64,000 nt of DNA from Desmospora activa DSM 45169 (GTDB taxonomy: Bacteria; Bacillota; Bacilli; Thermoactinomycetales; DSM-45169), in contig NZ_PZZP01000001.1 of NCBI RefSeq assembly GCF_003046315.1, positions 2,480,001 through 2,544,000 of the forward strand. Direction: 5' to 3'. Under the pieces are notes generated by a model. It had not been told where the DNA came from, did no database searches, and worked only from the letters and a program-made list of their open reading frames with translations. Numbering within the stretch: position 1 is the first letter of the stretch; each line of letters starts with the position of its first letter. Made by a program: the position numbers and the translations under genes. Shown piece by piece: positions 16,790 to 25,890 of the stretch.

Positions 16790-17713
16790 ATGAAACCGAT
16801 TCAAACGGATTGGCAACATCTTCGATTCGGCGTCGAAATTGAATTTGTCGGCGGTACCCCCGAACGATTGGAGCGGTTGCCCGGCTGGACGATGTCATTG
16901 GATGAACGACAAACGGATGATAGCGGCGAGGAATCCGGCAGTGAATTAAAGCCGCCTCCACTGCAGTGGAAGGATCGGGAACAAATCCGTGTGATGCTGG
17001 CCCGACTTCAAGCGCAAAAGGCGATCGCCAATTGGAGCTGTGGACTTCATGTCCATGTTAGTTTGGAACCTTGGGGAAAAGAAGCGATCCTCCAGTTGAT
17101 CGAAGCGGCTTTACGTTATCAAGAAGCCGTCAAGCAATTGTTGCAAACGAGCGCAGACCGGTTGATCTACTGCCCGCCTGTTACGAGGGAGCTGCTTGAG
17201 CGCTACCAGTCTGATCCTACGGAAGCGGCACTTTGCCATAAGGGACGCCCACAATCCCACCGCTGCGGCATTAACCTGGCCGCATGGTTTTGGAACAAAA
17301 CGGTTGAAATTCGCTATGCAAACGGCTCCCTAGACTATAATGAAGTGATCAACACCGTTGAATTTTGTCTTCGTTTCGTCGCCGCCATCGGTACAGGGCG
17401 GAAGCTTCCCTGCGATCCTCAGGCCATGGCCTCTGAACTTGGCGCCCCAATCAGCGGTTATCCGCGCCCCCTTCCCGCTCCGCGTTGGTATCGGGAACGA
17501 ATGTGGCTGGAAGAAGCGTTTGTTCCGGTCTTGGCCCCGCTTGCATCCAGCCTTGTTCAGGGTGGTGAAATCCTTCATATCCGACCTGACGCAGATGGAA
17601 TTTTGGTTGTAATCGAAGATGCGAAGGGAAAGCCCCATCCATACCGTCTTCAACTCCCTAGCACAGGTTGGGATGCGACGCGCCTTCGTTCGAATGATCA
17701 TTCAATTGTATAA
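16790..17713 (+). CDS. Putative amidoligase (ATP-grasp-related/COOH-NH2 ligase family)
   Basis: 307 aa from the ATG at 16790, chosen because AGAGAGGATGG lies before it. An ATG at 16766 has no ribosome site. Amidoligase-family motifs appear in order: FGVEIEF near the N-terminus, GSELKPPPL, CGLHVHVS, then RCGINLAAWFWNKTVEIRYANGS split over the C-terminal half. These glutamate-cysteine-ligase-fold enzymes form amide bonds and usually sit beside a peptide or glutamine-amidotransferase partner. Here the gene is alone between a decayed region and a terminator, so its substrate is unknown. Confidence 0.75.
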   Translation: MKPIQTDWQHLRFGVEIEFVGGTPERLERLPGWTMSLDERQTDDSGEESGSELKPPPLQWKDREQIRVMLARLQAQKAIANWSCGLHVHVSLEPWGKEAILQLIEAALRYQEAVKQLLQTSADRLIYCPPVTRELLERYQSDPTEAALCHKGRPQSHRCGINLAAWFWNKTVEIRYANGSLDYNEVINTVEFCLRFVAAIGTGRKLPCDPQAMASELGAPISGYPRPLPAPRWYRERMWLEEAFVPVLAPLASSLVQGGEILHIRPDADGILVVIEDAKGKPHPYRLQLPSTGWDATRLRSNDHSIV

Positions 17714-17721
17714 CCGCTAAC

Positions 17722-17745
17722 AAAAAAACCCACACTGTGCGGGTT
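17722..17745. terminator. Terminator between amidoligase and bacilliredoxin genes
   Basis: Stem AACCC/GGGTT, with seven T on the minus strand and TTTCGTATTT on the plus strand. It can serve both convergent genes. Confidence 0.7.
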
Positions 17746-17820
17746 TCGTATTTAATGATTAAATTGGACCGAGTCCCGATTTCCCATCATCAGGCTTTAT
17801 CCAGTAGCCTCAGTGATAGA

Positions 17821-18261
17821 TCAGCAATATCGATCATAGGCGCTGGTCAGATTGGCGGAGATCTCCTCCAAGGAGCGATCCTCAATCTCATGACGCTGTA
17901 CCATATGGACCAACTCCCCGTCTTTCATCAGGGCAAACGAGGGGGAGGACGGAGGAAAACCGGTAAAGTATTCCCGTGCTTTGGCCGTCGCTTCTTTATC
18001 CTGTCCGGCAAAAACCGTATACAGGTGATCCGGTTTTTTGTCATTGTTAAGCGAGTGCGCAACCGCAGGACGAGCCAACCCAGCTGCACATCCGCACACG
18101 GAGTTGACCACGATCAACGCTGTCCCTTTAGCTCCCTCTCCTTCCAATGCTTGCGCTACTTCCTCCGGTGTCGTCAATTCTGTAAAACCGATCCGAGTCA
18201 GCTCATCCCGCATCGGTTGGACCATCATTTGCATTTGTTGAATATAGAAATCTTGTGCCAT
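17821..18261 (-). CDS. brxB: Bacilliredoxin (BrxA/BrxB, YphP/YqiW family)
   Basis: 146 aa from the ATG at 18261 behind GGAGGGATTTGGA. The unusual active site is CGC (VNSVCGCAAG, Cys56 and Cys58). PSSPSFALMKDGELVHMVQRHEIE follows in the C-terminal half, written here as one motif region near residues 108-130. This family removes bacillithiol from oxidised proteins in the cytoplasm. Its presence implies that the organism makes bacillithiol. The reading frame extends 56 codons upstream, but homologues begin at MAQDFYIQ. Confidence 0.9.
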   Translation of the reverse strand: MAQDFYIQQMQMMVQPMRDELTRIGFTELTTPEEVAQALEGEGAKGTALIVVNSVCGCAAGLARPAVAHSLNNDKKPDHLYTVFAGQDKEATAKAREYFTGFPPSSPSFALMKDGELVHMVQRHEIEDRSLEEISANLTSAYDRYC

Positions 18262-18454
18262 TCCAAATCCCTCCTTGACTGTATTGTATCCAATGCAACC
18301 ATCGGCGTCCACAACCTTAACAATTCCACGTTTGCCGCAACAAATCCGACGGGTAACATTACTGAAAGAACGTCGCTCCTGCATAAAGGTGCTCGCAAAA
18401 GCGCAACCTGCAAAATGTAACCCACTCACCCAACGCCAAGAGGTGGAATCTTCT

Positions 18455-18751
18455 ATGACCGATACCGATCATCGCGAAAACACCCGACCACAGGAGACAT
18501 CTGGCCAACATCTGCGCGCGTTTGGCTGGATGATTCTACTGACGGCAATCGCTTTTGCCGCTGTTGCAACCGGAACCTTATCAACCCCCCTCACCTTGAC
18601 CGTCATTCTGGTTCTGGCTGTAATTCAAACCGTATTGCAGCTGACGACATTTATGCACTTGGATCGCCGCCATCAGCTTCCCATTTTATTTATGGCTAGT
18701 GGTCTCGGATTTAGTGCCATCATCGCGGTTGCACTGTGGTGGATGAAATAG
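18455..18751 (+). CDS. Cytochrome c oxidase subunit IV-like protein, orphan copy 2
   Basis: 98 aa with three membrane helices and the diagnostic LTTFMHLDRRH between the second and third. It is thus paralogous to the protein at 5114-5425 (LASFMHLREKG). The two share the helix pattern, with FGWMILLTAIAF here against FLWMILLTSVAF there. ATG follows AAGAGGTGGAATCTTCT. No other oxidase subunit lies nearby. It probably assists terminal-oxidase assembly or stability in the membrane. Confidence 0.75.
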   Translation: MTDTDHRENTRPQETSGQHLRAFGWMILLTAIAFAAVATGTLSTPLTLTVILVLAVIQTVLQLTTFMHLDRRHQLPILFMASGLGFSAIIAVALWWMK

Positions 18752-18762
18752 AAGCAAATAGC

Positions 18763-18793
18763 GGCTCCTGCGGTGAATCTTCACTCAGGGGCC
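18763..18793 (+). terminator. Hairpin after subunit IV gene, no T-run
   Basis: GGCTCCTG pairs with CAGGGGCC, and an inner GTGAA/TTCAC extends the stem. It starts 11 bases after the stop but has no T-run, so termination is only possible. Confidence 0.4.
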
Positions 18794-18813
18794 ATCATTG
18801 TGTAATCCATGAC

Positions 18814-18831
18814 TGCACAGATATTGCACAG
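18814..18831 (+). promoter_or_regulatory. Direct repeat, possible activator site upstream of the sigma-54 promoter
   Basis: TGCACAG occurs twice (18814-18820, 18825-18831), 11 bases apart and about 105 bases upstream of the sigma-54 -24/-12 element. That is a normal distance for an enhancer-binding protein. A second tandem, GATCAAA twice, lies near 18860. Both are candidates only. Confidence 0.3.
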
Positions 18832-18921
18832 TATTAAGTCCTTCCATCTAAAGAATCAACGATCAAAGATCAAACAGCCAAACATGCGCCTCTTTTTTTA
18901 ACCGCACCCGCCATCGTTTCA

Positions 18922-18939
18922 TTGGCACGGTTTTTGCAT
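18922..18939 (+). promoter_or_regulatory. Sigma-54 (-24/-12) promoter of ptsG
   Basis: TTGGCACG, four bases, then TTGCA matches the YTGGCACGNNNNTTGCW consensus at every defined position, with GG and GC separated by exactly 10 bases. It lies 53 bases upstream of the ptsG start. A 7-bp inverted repeat, GCACCCG (18904-18910) and CGGGTGC (18949-18955), flanks it and could be an operator or hairpin. No sigma-70-type -35/-10 pair of comparable quality is seen here. Confidence 0.75.
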
Positions 18940-18991
18940 ATATTTTTCCGGGTGCAGTTTTTCATGGGTATATTCTGAAGGAGGAACCTTT

Positions 18992-20938
18992 ATGTTCAAA
19001 AAACTGTTTGGCATCTTGCAACGGGTGGGACGAGCGTTGATGTTGCCTGTCGCGCTATTGCCCGCCGCAGGTCTATTATTGGGGTTGGGTCATGAAAACG
19101 TTCTCAACCTTCCTTTGATGGAACAGGCCGGAAGCGTGATCTTTGACAACCTTCCCCTTCTTTTCGCTATCGGGGTGGCGGTCGGCTTGGCCGGTGGCGA
19201 AGGAACCGCCGGGGTGGCCGCCGTCGTCGGTTACTTGATTATGAATACCACCATGGGGATTTTAGCCAAAGATTCTGGGGTTGAGACAATCCAAGTACTT
19301 GGAATCGATACGATTCAAATGGGCGTCTTTGGCGGCATCATCATGGGACTAGTGGCAGCCGGACTATACAGTCGCTTTCACAATATTGAACTGCCCCAGT
19401 ATCTCGGCTTTTTTGGAGGGCGCCGCTTTGTTCCCATCATCACGGCCGTCACTTCATTTTTGTTGGGGATTGCATTTACGATTATTTGGCCTCCCATCCA
19501 GAATGTCATCGATGCATTTGCCCTGATCGTAACGGAACAGAACACGCTATTGGCTGCTTTTATCTTCGGCATCATTGAACGGGCGTTGATTCCGATTGGA
19601 TTGCATCACATTTTTTATTCGCCGTTCTGGTTTGATTTCGGCACCTTTCAAAATGCCAGCGGCGAAATTGCACGGGGAGACGTACAGCGATTCTTTGCCG
19701 GTGATCCCACCGCCGGTACTTTTATGACTGGTAAGTTCCCCTTTATGATGTTCGGTCTGCCAGCTGCGGCGCTGGCCATCTACCATGAAGCGCGCAAAGA
19801 GCGGAAAAAAATCGTGGGCGGATTAATGTTGTCGGCGGCACTAACATCCTTTTTAACCGGGATCACGGAACCGATCGAGTTTTCGTTCCTGTTTGTCGCT
19901 CCGGTACTTTATGCTATCCATGTCTTTTTCGCCGGGATCTCGTTTGCTCTGATGGATCTGCTCGGCGTAAAAGCGGGAATGACATTTTCCGGCGGCGTCA
20001 TCGATTACATTTTGTACTGGAATCTTTCCACCAATTCGTGGATGATCATCCCGGTCGGTATCGCCTTTGCCGTTATCTACTACTTTGGCTTCCGTTTTGC
20101 CATCCGCAAATTTAACTTAAAGACCCCTGGCCGCGAAGATGAAAGCGAAGAGAGCGACGAAGATACATCCACCGGTGGAGGCGAATTGGCGCATGAGGTG
20201 TTGGAAGCCTTTGGCGGCGGAGAAAATATCACCAACCTGGACGCCTGCATCAGCCGTCTGCGCATCAATGTAAAAGACGCCTCCCAAGTGGACAAAGATC
20301 GCCTAAAGAAGCTGGGTGCATCCGGTGTGTTGGTTTACGGCGAAAGTGTGCAAGCCATCTTTGGTACCCAATCTGACATCATTAAAGGACAGATGCAGGA
20401 TATTATGCGCGGAAAGAAACCACGCGCCGCTGAACCGATTCAAACCGAAGCGGACGGAAGTATCCGCGTCAGTGACGGTCGGGATGAAATCGGGGCACCG
20501 ATGAAAGGGAAAATCCTATCCATCACCGAGGTGCCGGATGAAGTATTCGCCGGCAAAATGATGGGTGAAGGCTTTGCTATCGAACCCAGCGACGGTACCG
20601 TCGTCTCCCCAGTAGACGGCAAAGTAATCAATGTCTTCCCTACCAAACACGCCATCGGCATCCAATCCGACAACGGCATTGAAATCCTGCTCCATGTTGG
20701 CATTGATACTGTCAAGATGGAAGGGGAAGGCTTTACACTCCATGTGGAACAAGGAGCAACCGTCAAACGCGGTCAGAAACTCCTAAAGGTAGATCTGGAT
20801 CTCGTCCGGAAAAAAGCAAAATCCACCATCACCCCCATCGTCATCACCAATCTATCTGAAGGGGAAAAGGTGGATCTACTCAAAGAAGGAGACGTTGGCT
20901 CCGGGGAAACAGGGATTGTCGCTATCAGCACGGAGTAA
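18992..20938 (+). CDS. ptsG: PTS glucose-family transporter EIICBA
   Basis: 648 aa with fused domains in the order C-B-A. EIIC membrane domain, residues 1-375, includes [17 protein letters not shown] follows with the phosphocysteine in [10 protein letters not shown] (Cys419). EIIA has the phospho-His in [13 protein letters not shown] (His568). It imports and phosphorylates glucose or a related sugar such as N-acetylglucosamine. Sequence alone does not settle which, but IICBA order is that of B. subtilis PtsG. ATG follows GAAGGAGGAACCTTT. No GlcT-type antiterminator target was seen upstream. A sigma-54 promoter is present instead. Confidence 0.88.
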   Translation: MFKKLFGILQRVGRALMLPVALLPAAGLLLGLGHENVLNLPLMEQAGSVIFDNLPLLFAIGVAVGLAGGEGTAGVAAVVGYLIMNTTMGILAKDSGVETIQVLGIDTIQMGVFGGIIMGLVAAGLYSRFHNIELPQYLGFFGGRRFVPIITAVTSFLLGIAFTIIWPPIQNVIDAFALIVTEQNTLLAAFIFGIIERALIPIGLHHIFYSPFWFDFGTFQNASGEIARGDVQRFFAGDPTAGTFMTGKFPFMMFGLPAAALAIYHEARKERKKIVGGLMLSAALTSFLTGITEPIEFSFLFVAPVLYAIHVFFAGISFALMDLLGVKAGMTFSGGVIDYILYWNLSTNSWMIIPVGIAFAVIYYFGFRFAIRKFNLKTPGREDESEESDEDTSTGGGELAHEVLEAFGGGENITNLDACISRLRINVKDASQVDKDRLKKLGASGVLVYGESVQAIFGTQSDIIKGQMQDIMRGKKPRAAEPIQTEADGSIRVSDGRDEIGAPMKGKILSITEVPDEVFAGKMMGEGFAIEPSDGTVVSPVDGKVINVFPTKHAIGIQSDNGIEILLHVGIDTVKMEGEGFTLHVEQGATVKRGQKLLKVDLDLVRKKAKSTITPIVITNLSEGEKVDLLKEGDVGSGETGIVAISTE

Positions 20939-20963
20939 ATAGAAAATCGGTCAATATGGCCAC

Positions 20964-20994
20964 AGGCTGCTGATCTTATTCAGCAGCCTTTTTA
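20964..20994 (+). terminator. Terminator of ptsG
   Basis: A 10-bp perfect stem, AGGCTGCTGA/TCAGCAGCCT, with a 6-base loop and TTTTTATA. It lies 25 bases after the ptsG stop. Confidence 0.88.
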
Positions 20995-21056
20995 TATACA
21001 CAAGTATGAAGAAACCGTCGACAAATCCCACCAACCGATACAGATCCAATTGTGGT

Positions 21057-21227
21057 TTAAGGCGTCTTACGCTTGTAAACTTGAATAGCAGCAATGGAGA
21101 AAGCAAGGAGAATACACGCCCAACATAACAAGGTAATCCATGCGCTGTTTCCAACAGAGTTACTCATCAACAAGGAACGTACGGTTTCAATCATTGGTGT
21201 CATAGGCTGGTATTCGGCAAATGAACG
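21057..21227 (-). pseudogene. C-terminal remnant of an ABC-2-type permease
   Basis: The minus-strand frame reads VRSFAEYQPMTPMIETVRSL, then a small loop and one hydrophobic helix, ending YKRKTP. This matches the tail of DrrB-like ABC-2 permeases. Upstream the frame hits a TAG and no rest of the gene exists. Nearer the msrB gene (21230-21420) a GAGGTGAG ribosome site with a TTG leads a short unrelated frame. The whole stretch looks like deletion debris. Confidence 0.55.
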
Positions 21228-21430
21228 GACGATCTATGAGATCGACAAGAGAACGCTGTGTAGGAAAGTTTCGCTTTAAAAACTGGAGTAGATGACCGTT
21301 AGCCTGGTCCAATTTTTCTCACCTCGTTGATCGATTCTAATCTATAAAGTCAATTTCAATCTCATCCCAGATGTCGACGAGCCTTTTTTCTTAGTTCGGT
21401 GGGGAGGGACACACCCTCACACGCCAACAA

Positions 21431-21457
21431 ACAAAAACCACCGGCTCAACCGGTGGT
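21431..21457 (-). terminator. Terminator of msrB
   Basis: Stem ACCACCGG/CCGGTGGT with a 5-base loop, followed by TTTTGTTTG on the minus strand, 8 bases after msrB. Confidence 0.85.
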
Positions 21458-21464
21458 CTTTCAC

Positions 21465-21923
21465 TCACTCCCCGTCCTTATCCCCAAACAAGCGCAAATA
21501 TTTCCCATATCCTTCCTGCTCCAGCTCCTCCTTTGGAATAAAACGCAGGGCGGCAGAGTTGATGCAGTAGCGTAAACCCTCCGGTCCAGGGCCGTCGGGA
21601 AAGACGTGGCCCAGGTGGGAGTCGGCGGTTTTGCTGCGGACTTCAGTGCGGATCATACCATGGCTCTTGTCCTCATGCTCTTCAATCTCTTCCTTAGCAA
21701 TCGGTTTGGTAAAGCTGGGCCAGCCGCAACCGGCATCGTATTGGTCCACGGAGCTAAACAACGGTTCACCGGAGACGATATCGACGTAGATCCCTTCTCG
21801 GTTGTTATTCCAATACTCATTGTGAAAGGGCGGTTCCGTGCCGTTTTCCTGGGTTACCTGATATTGTAGCGGTGTCAATCGCTCTTTTAACTCCTGTTGA
21901 TTCGGCTTCTGAAAGTCAGCCAA
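21465..21923 (-). CDS. msrB: Peptide-methionine (R)-S-oxide reductase MsrB
   Basis: 152 aa, reducing the R epimer of methionine sulfoxide in damaged proteins. Motifs in order: [36 protein letters not shown], and [12 protein letters not shown] with catalytic Cys120. The zinc-binding CxxC pairs of some MsrB proteins are absent, as in the B. subtilis form. The resolving position is Cys66 in GCGWPSF. It follows the IclR gene by 16 bases on the same strand and may be cotranscribed with it. Confidence 0.92.
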   Translation of the reverse strand: MADFQKPNQQELKERLTPLQYQVTQENGTEPPFHNEYWNNNREGIYVDIVSGEPLFSSVDQYDAGCGWPSFTKPIAKEEIEEHEDKSHGMIRTEVRSKTADSHLGHVFPDGPGPEGLRYCINSAALRFIPKEELEQEGYGKYLRLFGDKDGE

Positions 21924-21939
21924 TTGGATCTCTCCTTCT

Positions 21940-22683
21940 TTACTTTTTCAACATCTTCTGCATCCGGTTGGCCGCCTCAATCACATAGGGGATCACTTCC
22001 CACATTCGCTCCAAGGTTAAGCGGCCCACCGGACCGGAGACGGCCAGTGCAGCGATAATTTTGCCGTAGCGGTTAAAGATGGGGACGGCGACAGCGGAGG
22101 TGCCCGCTTCTCGTTCCTCTACACTGGTAGCGTAACCTTCTTTCTTAATTACTTGCAATTGTTGCAAGTACTCCCCCTGATCCACCGACTGCGGCCAAGC
22201 CGGATCGCCTAAGATCAAGGCTTGCTCCGACGGCTCGGCAAAAGCCGTCAGCACTTTGCTGGATGCGCCCACCGCCAGCGGCATGCGCGCCCCGATCGGA
22301 GCGATGCGGCGAATCGTTTGGTTGCTCTCCACCGCTTGTACCCGAATCCGCTCAAATCCGTCACGGATGTATAGGCTGACCGTTTCCTCGATCGTATCGC
22401 GCAACTTTTCCATCTCCGGCAGAAACAGCGTAGCGGGATCGTCGGATTGGGAAAGATGAGCGGACAACTCCCAAATGCGAAAGCCTAAGCGATATTTTTC
22501 GGTGTCACCGTCGCGAATAAGAAACCCCTTCTCTTCTAGGGTGGCCAACAGACGGTACACTGTGCTTTTATTTAACTCCGTCATCCGCGCAATTTCCGTC
22601 AGGCTCAGTTCCGGCTCCTGGGTAAAGCAGAGCAGGATGTCCAAAGCACGCTCGGCGGCGCGCACGGTTTTTTTCGTTTCCAT
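21940..22683 (-). CDS. IclR-family transcriptional regulator
   Basis: 247 aa from the ATG at 22683 behind AAAGGGGCAATCC. The N-terminal winged helix reads [21 protein letters not shown]. The effector domain has [11 protein letters not shown] and [20 protein letters not shown], both characteristic of IclR. Such regulators respond to small organic acids. It is divergent from aconitase, so a role in acnA control is possible but unproven. Autoregulation is common in the family. Confidence 0.88.
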   Translation of the reverse strand: METKKTVRAAERALDILLCFTQEPELSLTEIARMTELNKSTVYRLLATLEEKGFLIRDGDTEKYRLGFRIWELSAHLSQSDDPATLFLPEMEKLRDTIEETVSLYIRDGFERIRVQAVESNQTIRRIAPIGARMPLAVGASSKVLTAFAEPSEQALILGDPAWPQSVDQGEYLQQLQVIKKEGYATSVEEREAGTSAVAVPIFNRYGKIIAALAVSGPVGRLTLERMWEVIPYVIEAANRMQKMLKK

Positions 22684-22892
22684 CGCGGATTGCCCCTTTA
22701 GTTCCACTTATTGAAAATTATTTTTATCGTTCAATTATACCCGTATTTTTTCCAGTTTGAAAGAGAGAATTAGACGAATCAGGGGTATACAAAGAGAAGG
22801 AGTCCATTGTATAATGAAAACGAAAAAGAAACGCGGTTTCAATAAGCGAAACAATGCGTTGGTACTCATCCTTTTCCAAGGAGGTTTTCCAC

Positions 22893-25610
22893 ATGTCCAA
22901 AAAGGATTTGTTTGGCGTGCGCACCAAGCTCTCCGCCGCCGGCAACGATTATCATTACTATCGCCTCGCCGGTTTGGAGGAGCAAGGTGTGGGGCCTGTC
23001 TCTCGTCTTCCCTTTTCCATCAAGGTACTGTTGGAAGCGGCCATCCGTCAACATGACGGTGTTGGCGTCACTAAGGATCACATCGAACAATTGGCCAACT
23101 GGGCCGATCGGTCGGAGCAAAATGAGGTGGCGTTTAAACCCGCCCGTATCGTATTGCAGGATTTCACCGGTGTACCCGCTGTCGTGGATCTGGCGGCACT
23201 CCGTTCCGCGATGCAACGGGTAGGCGGAAACCCGGACCGCATCAACCCCCTCATTCCGGTGGATCTGGTAATTGACCACTCCGTGATGGTGGATAAATTC
23301 GGAACCGAAGATGCCCTTGAGTACAACATGAACCGCGAATTTGAACGGAACGAAGAACGGTATCGCTTGCTGCGCTGGGCCAAAGAAGCCTTTGCCAACT
23401 TTAGCGCCGTCCCTCCGGCCACCGGAATCGTGCACCAGGTAAACCTGGAGTATCTGGCGAAAGTGGCCGCTACCCGCGAAGTGGACGGTGAAACGGAAGT
23501 CTTCCCGGACTCCCTCGTCGGTACCGACTCCCACACCACCATGATCAACGGCTTGGGCGTCGTCGGCTGGGGCGTAGGTGGGATCGAGGCGGAAGCCGGC
23601 ATGTTGGGACAACCGCTCTACTTCCTTACCCCAGATGTAATCGGCTTCAAGTTGACTGGCCAGCTGGCTGAAGGTGCCACCGCTACCGACTTGGCCCTTA
23701 CTGTTACCCAGATGCTACGGCAAAAAGGGGTAGTGGGCAAATTTGTCGAGTTCTACGGCCCTGGTCTCTCCAACATCAGCTTGGCAGACCGCGCCACCGT
23801 GGCCAACATGGCCCCTGAGTACGGCGCCACCATCGGTTTCTTCCCGGTAGACGAAGAATCCCTCAACTACATGCGTAACACCGGTCGCGACAACGATTTG
23901 GTGGAGCTGGTGAAGGAATACTACACTGCACAAGGGATGTTCCGTACCGACGATACCCCGGATCCGGTATTTACTGATACGATTGAATTGGATCTGGCCG
24001 ACGTCAAACCCAGCTTAGCCGGTCCGCGTCGTCCCCAGGATCGCATCGAGCTGACTGATATGAAGAAAACTTGGGATGAGACGCTGACGAAGCCGATTGA
24101 AGAAGGCGGTTTCGGTGCCACTGAGGCCTCCAAAAAAGTAGCGGTGGAAATGGACGGCAAACGCTTTGAGCTGGACAACGGCTCTGTCGTCATCGCCGCT
24201 ATCACCAGCTGTACCAACACCTCCAACCCGTCGGTGATGCTGGGTGCTGCCTTGGTTGCCCATAAAGCGGTACAAAAAGGGTTGACTGTGCCCCCTTATG
24301 TCAAAACCAGTCTCACCCCCGGTTCCAAAGTAGTGACCGAGTATCTGGAGAAATCCGGTATGATGAGCTCGCTCAATCAACTGGGCTTCACTTTGGCTGG
24401 ATACGGCTGTGCGACCTGTATCGGAAACAGCGGTCCGCTGCCGGAGGAAATCTCGCAGGCGATCAACGATAACGACTTGACCGTGGCTTCCGTTTTGTCC
24501 GGAAACCGCAACTTTGAAGGACGGATTCATCCTGACGTCAAAGCCAACTACCTGGCATCACCTCCCTTGGTAGTGGCCTATGCCCTCGCCGGAACCGTCG
24601 ATATCGACTTCGCTACCGACCCGATCGGACATGATGCGGACGGTAACGCAGTTTACTTTAAAGATCTATGGCCCTCCAACGCAGAAGTGCAAAAAACGGT
24701 GGAGGCGTCAATGAACGCCGATCAGTTCCGGGAGCAGTATGCTCGTGTCTTTGACGCCAATGAGCGCTGGAACCAAATGGATACCCCTGAAGGGGAATTG
24801 TACGAGTGGGACGAAAACTCCACCTACATCCAAGAGCCGCCTTTCTTTGTGGATCTCTCCCCGGAAGTGGAAGCGATCCAGGAAATCAATGGCGCCCGCG
24901 CATTGGCCATTTTGAAGGATTCCGTCACCACGGACCATATCTCTCCTGCCGGTGCCATCGCACCCAGCAGCCCGGCTGGAAAATACCTAAAAGATCATGG
25001 TGTCGAGCCGCGTGACTTCAACTCCTACGGTTCCCGCCGCGGAAACGATCGCGTTATGACCCGGGGTACCTTTGCCAACATCCGCATCCGCAACCAGATG
25101 GTACCGGGGACAGAAGGCGGATTTACCAAACATGTGCCTTCCGGTGAAACATTGGCGATCTATGACGCCGCTATGAAGTACAAAGAAGAAAACACTCCAC
25201 TGGTGGTTTTGGCCGGTAAAGAATACGGCACCGGCTCCTCCCGTGACTGGGCGGCTAAAGGAACCAACCTGCTGGGCGTCAAAGCCGTCATCGCGGAAAG
25301 CTTTGAGCGGATTCACCGTAGCAACCTCGTCGGTATGGGTGTTCTGCCACTGCAATTCTCCGAAGGGGACAGCTGGCAATCCCTTGGCTTAACCGGTGAG
25401 GAGAGCTTTGACATCCTCGGTCTGGATGATAACATCCAACCGTTCCAAACCTTAAAAGTAAAAGCGACCAAAGCAGATGGCTCTGTCGTTGAATTTGACG
25501 CCATCACCCGCTTGGATAGCCAAGTGGATATCCAATACTACAAAAACGGCGGCATCCTGCAAACCGTTTTGCGTCAGTTCCTGGACAACAAAGAAGAAGT
25601 TAACGCCTAA
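22893..25610 (+). CDS. acnA: Aconitate hydratase AcnA (CitB)
   Basis: 905 aa from the ATG at 22893 behind AAGGAGGTTTTCCAC. It isomerises citrate and isocitrate in the TCA cycle with a 4Fe-4S cluster. Cluster cysteines lie in [12 protein letters not shown] and in [14 protein letters not shown]. The C-terminal swivel domain starts near [14 protein letters not shown] and contains [12 protein letters not shown]. Length and motifs are those of the IRP1/AcnA class, which in B. subtilis also binds mRNA when the cluster is lost. It is monocistronic with its own terminator. A TATAAT lies at about 22809, but a matching -35 is weak. Confidence 0.95.
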   Translation: MSKKDLFGVRTKLSAAGNDYHYYRLAGLEEQGVGPVSRLPFSIKVLLEAAIRQHDGVGVTKDHIEQLANWADRSEQNEVAFKPARIVLQDFTGVPAVVDLAALRSAMQRVGGNPDRINPLIPVDLVIDHSVMVDKFGTEDALEYNMNREFERNEERYRLLRWAKEAFANFSAVPPATGIVHQVNLEYLAKVAATREVDGETEVFPDSLVGTDSHTTMINGLGVVGWGVGGIEAEAGMLGQPLYFLTPDVIGFKLTGQLAEGATATDLALTVTQMLRQKGVVGKFVEFYGPGLSNISLADRATVANMAPEYGATIGFFPVDEESLNYMRNTGRDNDLVELVKEYYTAQGMFRTDDTPDPVFTDTIELDLADVKPSLAGPRRPQDRIELTDMKKTWDETLTKPIEEGGFGATEASKKVAVEMDGKRFELDNGSVVIAAITSCTNTSNPSVMLGAALVAHKAVQKGLTVPPYVKTSLTPGSKVVTEYLEKSGMMSSLNQLGFTLAGYGCATCIGNSGPLPEEISQAINDNDLTVASVLSGNRNFEGRIHPDVKANYLASPPLVVAYALAGTVDIDFATDPIGHDADGNAVYFKDLWPSNAEVQKTVEASMNADQFREQYARVFDANERWNQMDTPEGELYEWDENSTYIQEPPFFVDLSPEVEAIQEINGARALAILKDSVTTDHISPAGAIAPSSPAGKYLKDHGVEPRDFNSYGSRRGNDRVMTRGTFANIRIRNQMVPGTEGGFTKHVPSGETLAIYDAAMKYKEENTPLVVLAGKEYGTGSSRDWAAKGTNLLGVKAVIAESFERIHRSNLVGMGVLPLQFSEGDSWQSLGLTGEESFDILGLDDNIQPFQTLKVKATKADGSVVEFDAITRLDSQVDIQYYKNGGILQTVLRQFLDNKEEVNA

Positions 25611-25683
25611 TGGCTGCCATTTTAGGCTTACACCACGGTGGAACCGGCTGGAATTGATCGAGCGGAAACGGTAAATATGAAAA

Positions 25684-25718
25684 ACTCCCCTGTCTCAACA
25701 TGAGGCGGGGGAGTTTTA
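25684..25718 (+). terminator. Terminator of acnA
   Basis: ACTCCCC pairs with GGGGAGT around an inner partly paired arm, followed by TTTTATT. From here to 25890 I see nothing recognisable. Confidence 0.75.
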
Positions 25719-25890
25719 TTCTTTCACTTGCAAGTGGTTATTTTATTGCCTTAACTACCATTTCGTCAATCGAAGGCTGTTTCACTTGTCTTTATGAGCC
25801 CTCCAAAGATTGATTCGCCTTGACTAAGCGGCTACCCATACTGAATTGTTAGTGTCGAAACCAGCCCTTATAAGTCGACCGTGTAAAATC

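Noticed and set aside
17737-18420. 227-aa plus-strand frame over the bacilliredoxin gene
   Set aside because: Antisense shadow. The real gene has a strong site and an active-site motif on the minus strand.
18763-18991. GlcT-type ribonucleic antiterminator site before ptsG
   Set aside because: No sequence resembling the known antiterminator target. The long GCACCCG/CGGGTGC dyad flanks the sigma-54 promoter instead.
22866-23612. 248-aa open frame antisense to aconitase
   Set aside because: Shadow of acnA codon usage. No ribosome site, and the composition (His/Val-rich) is not protein-like.
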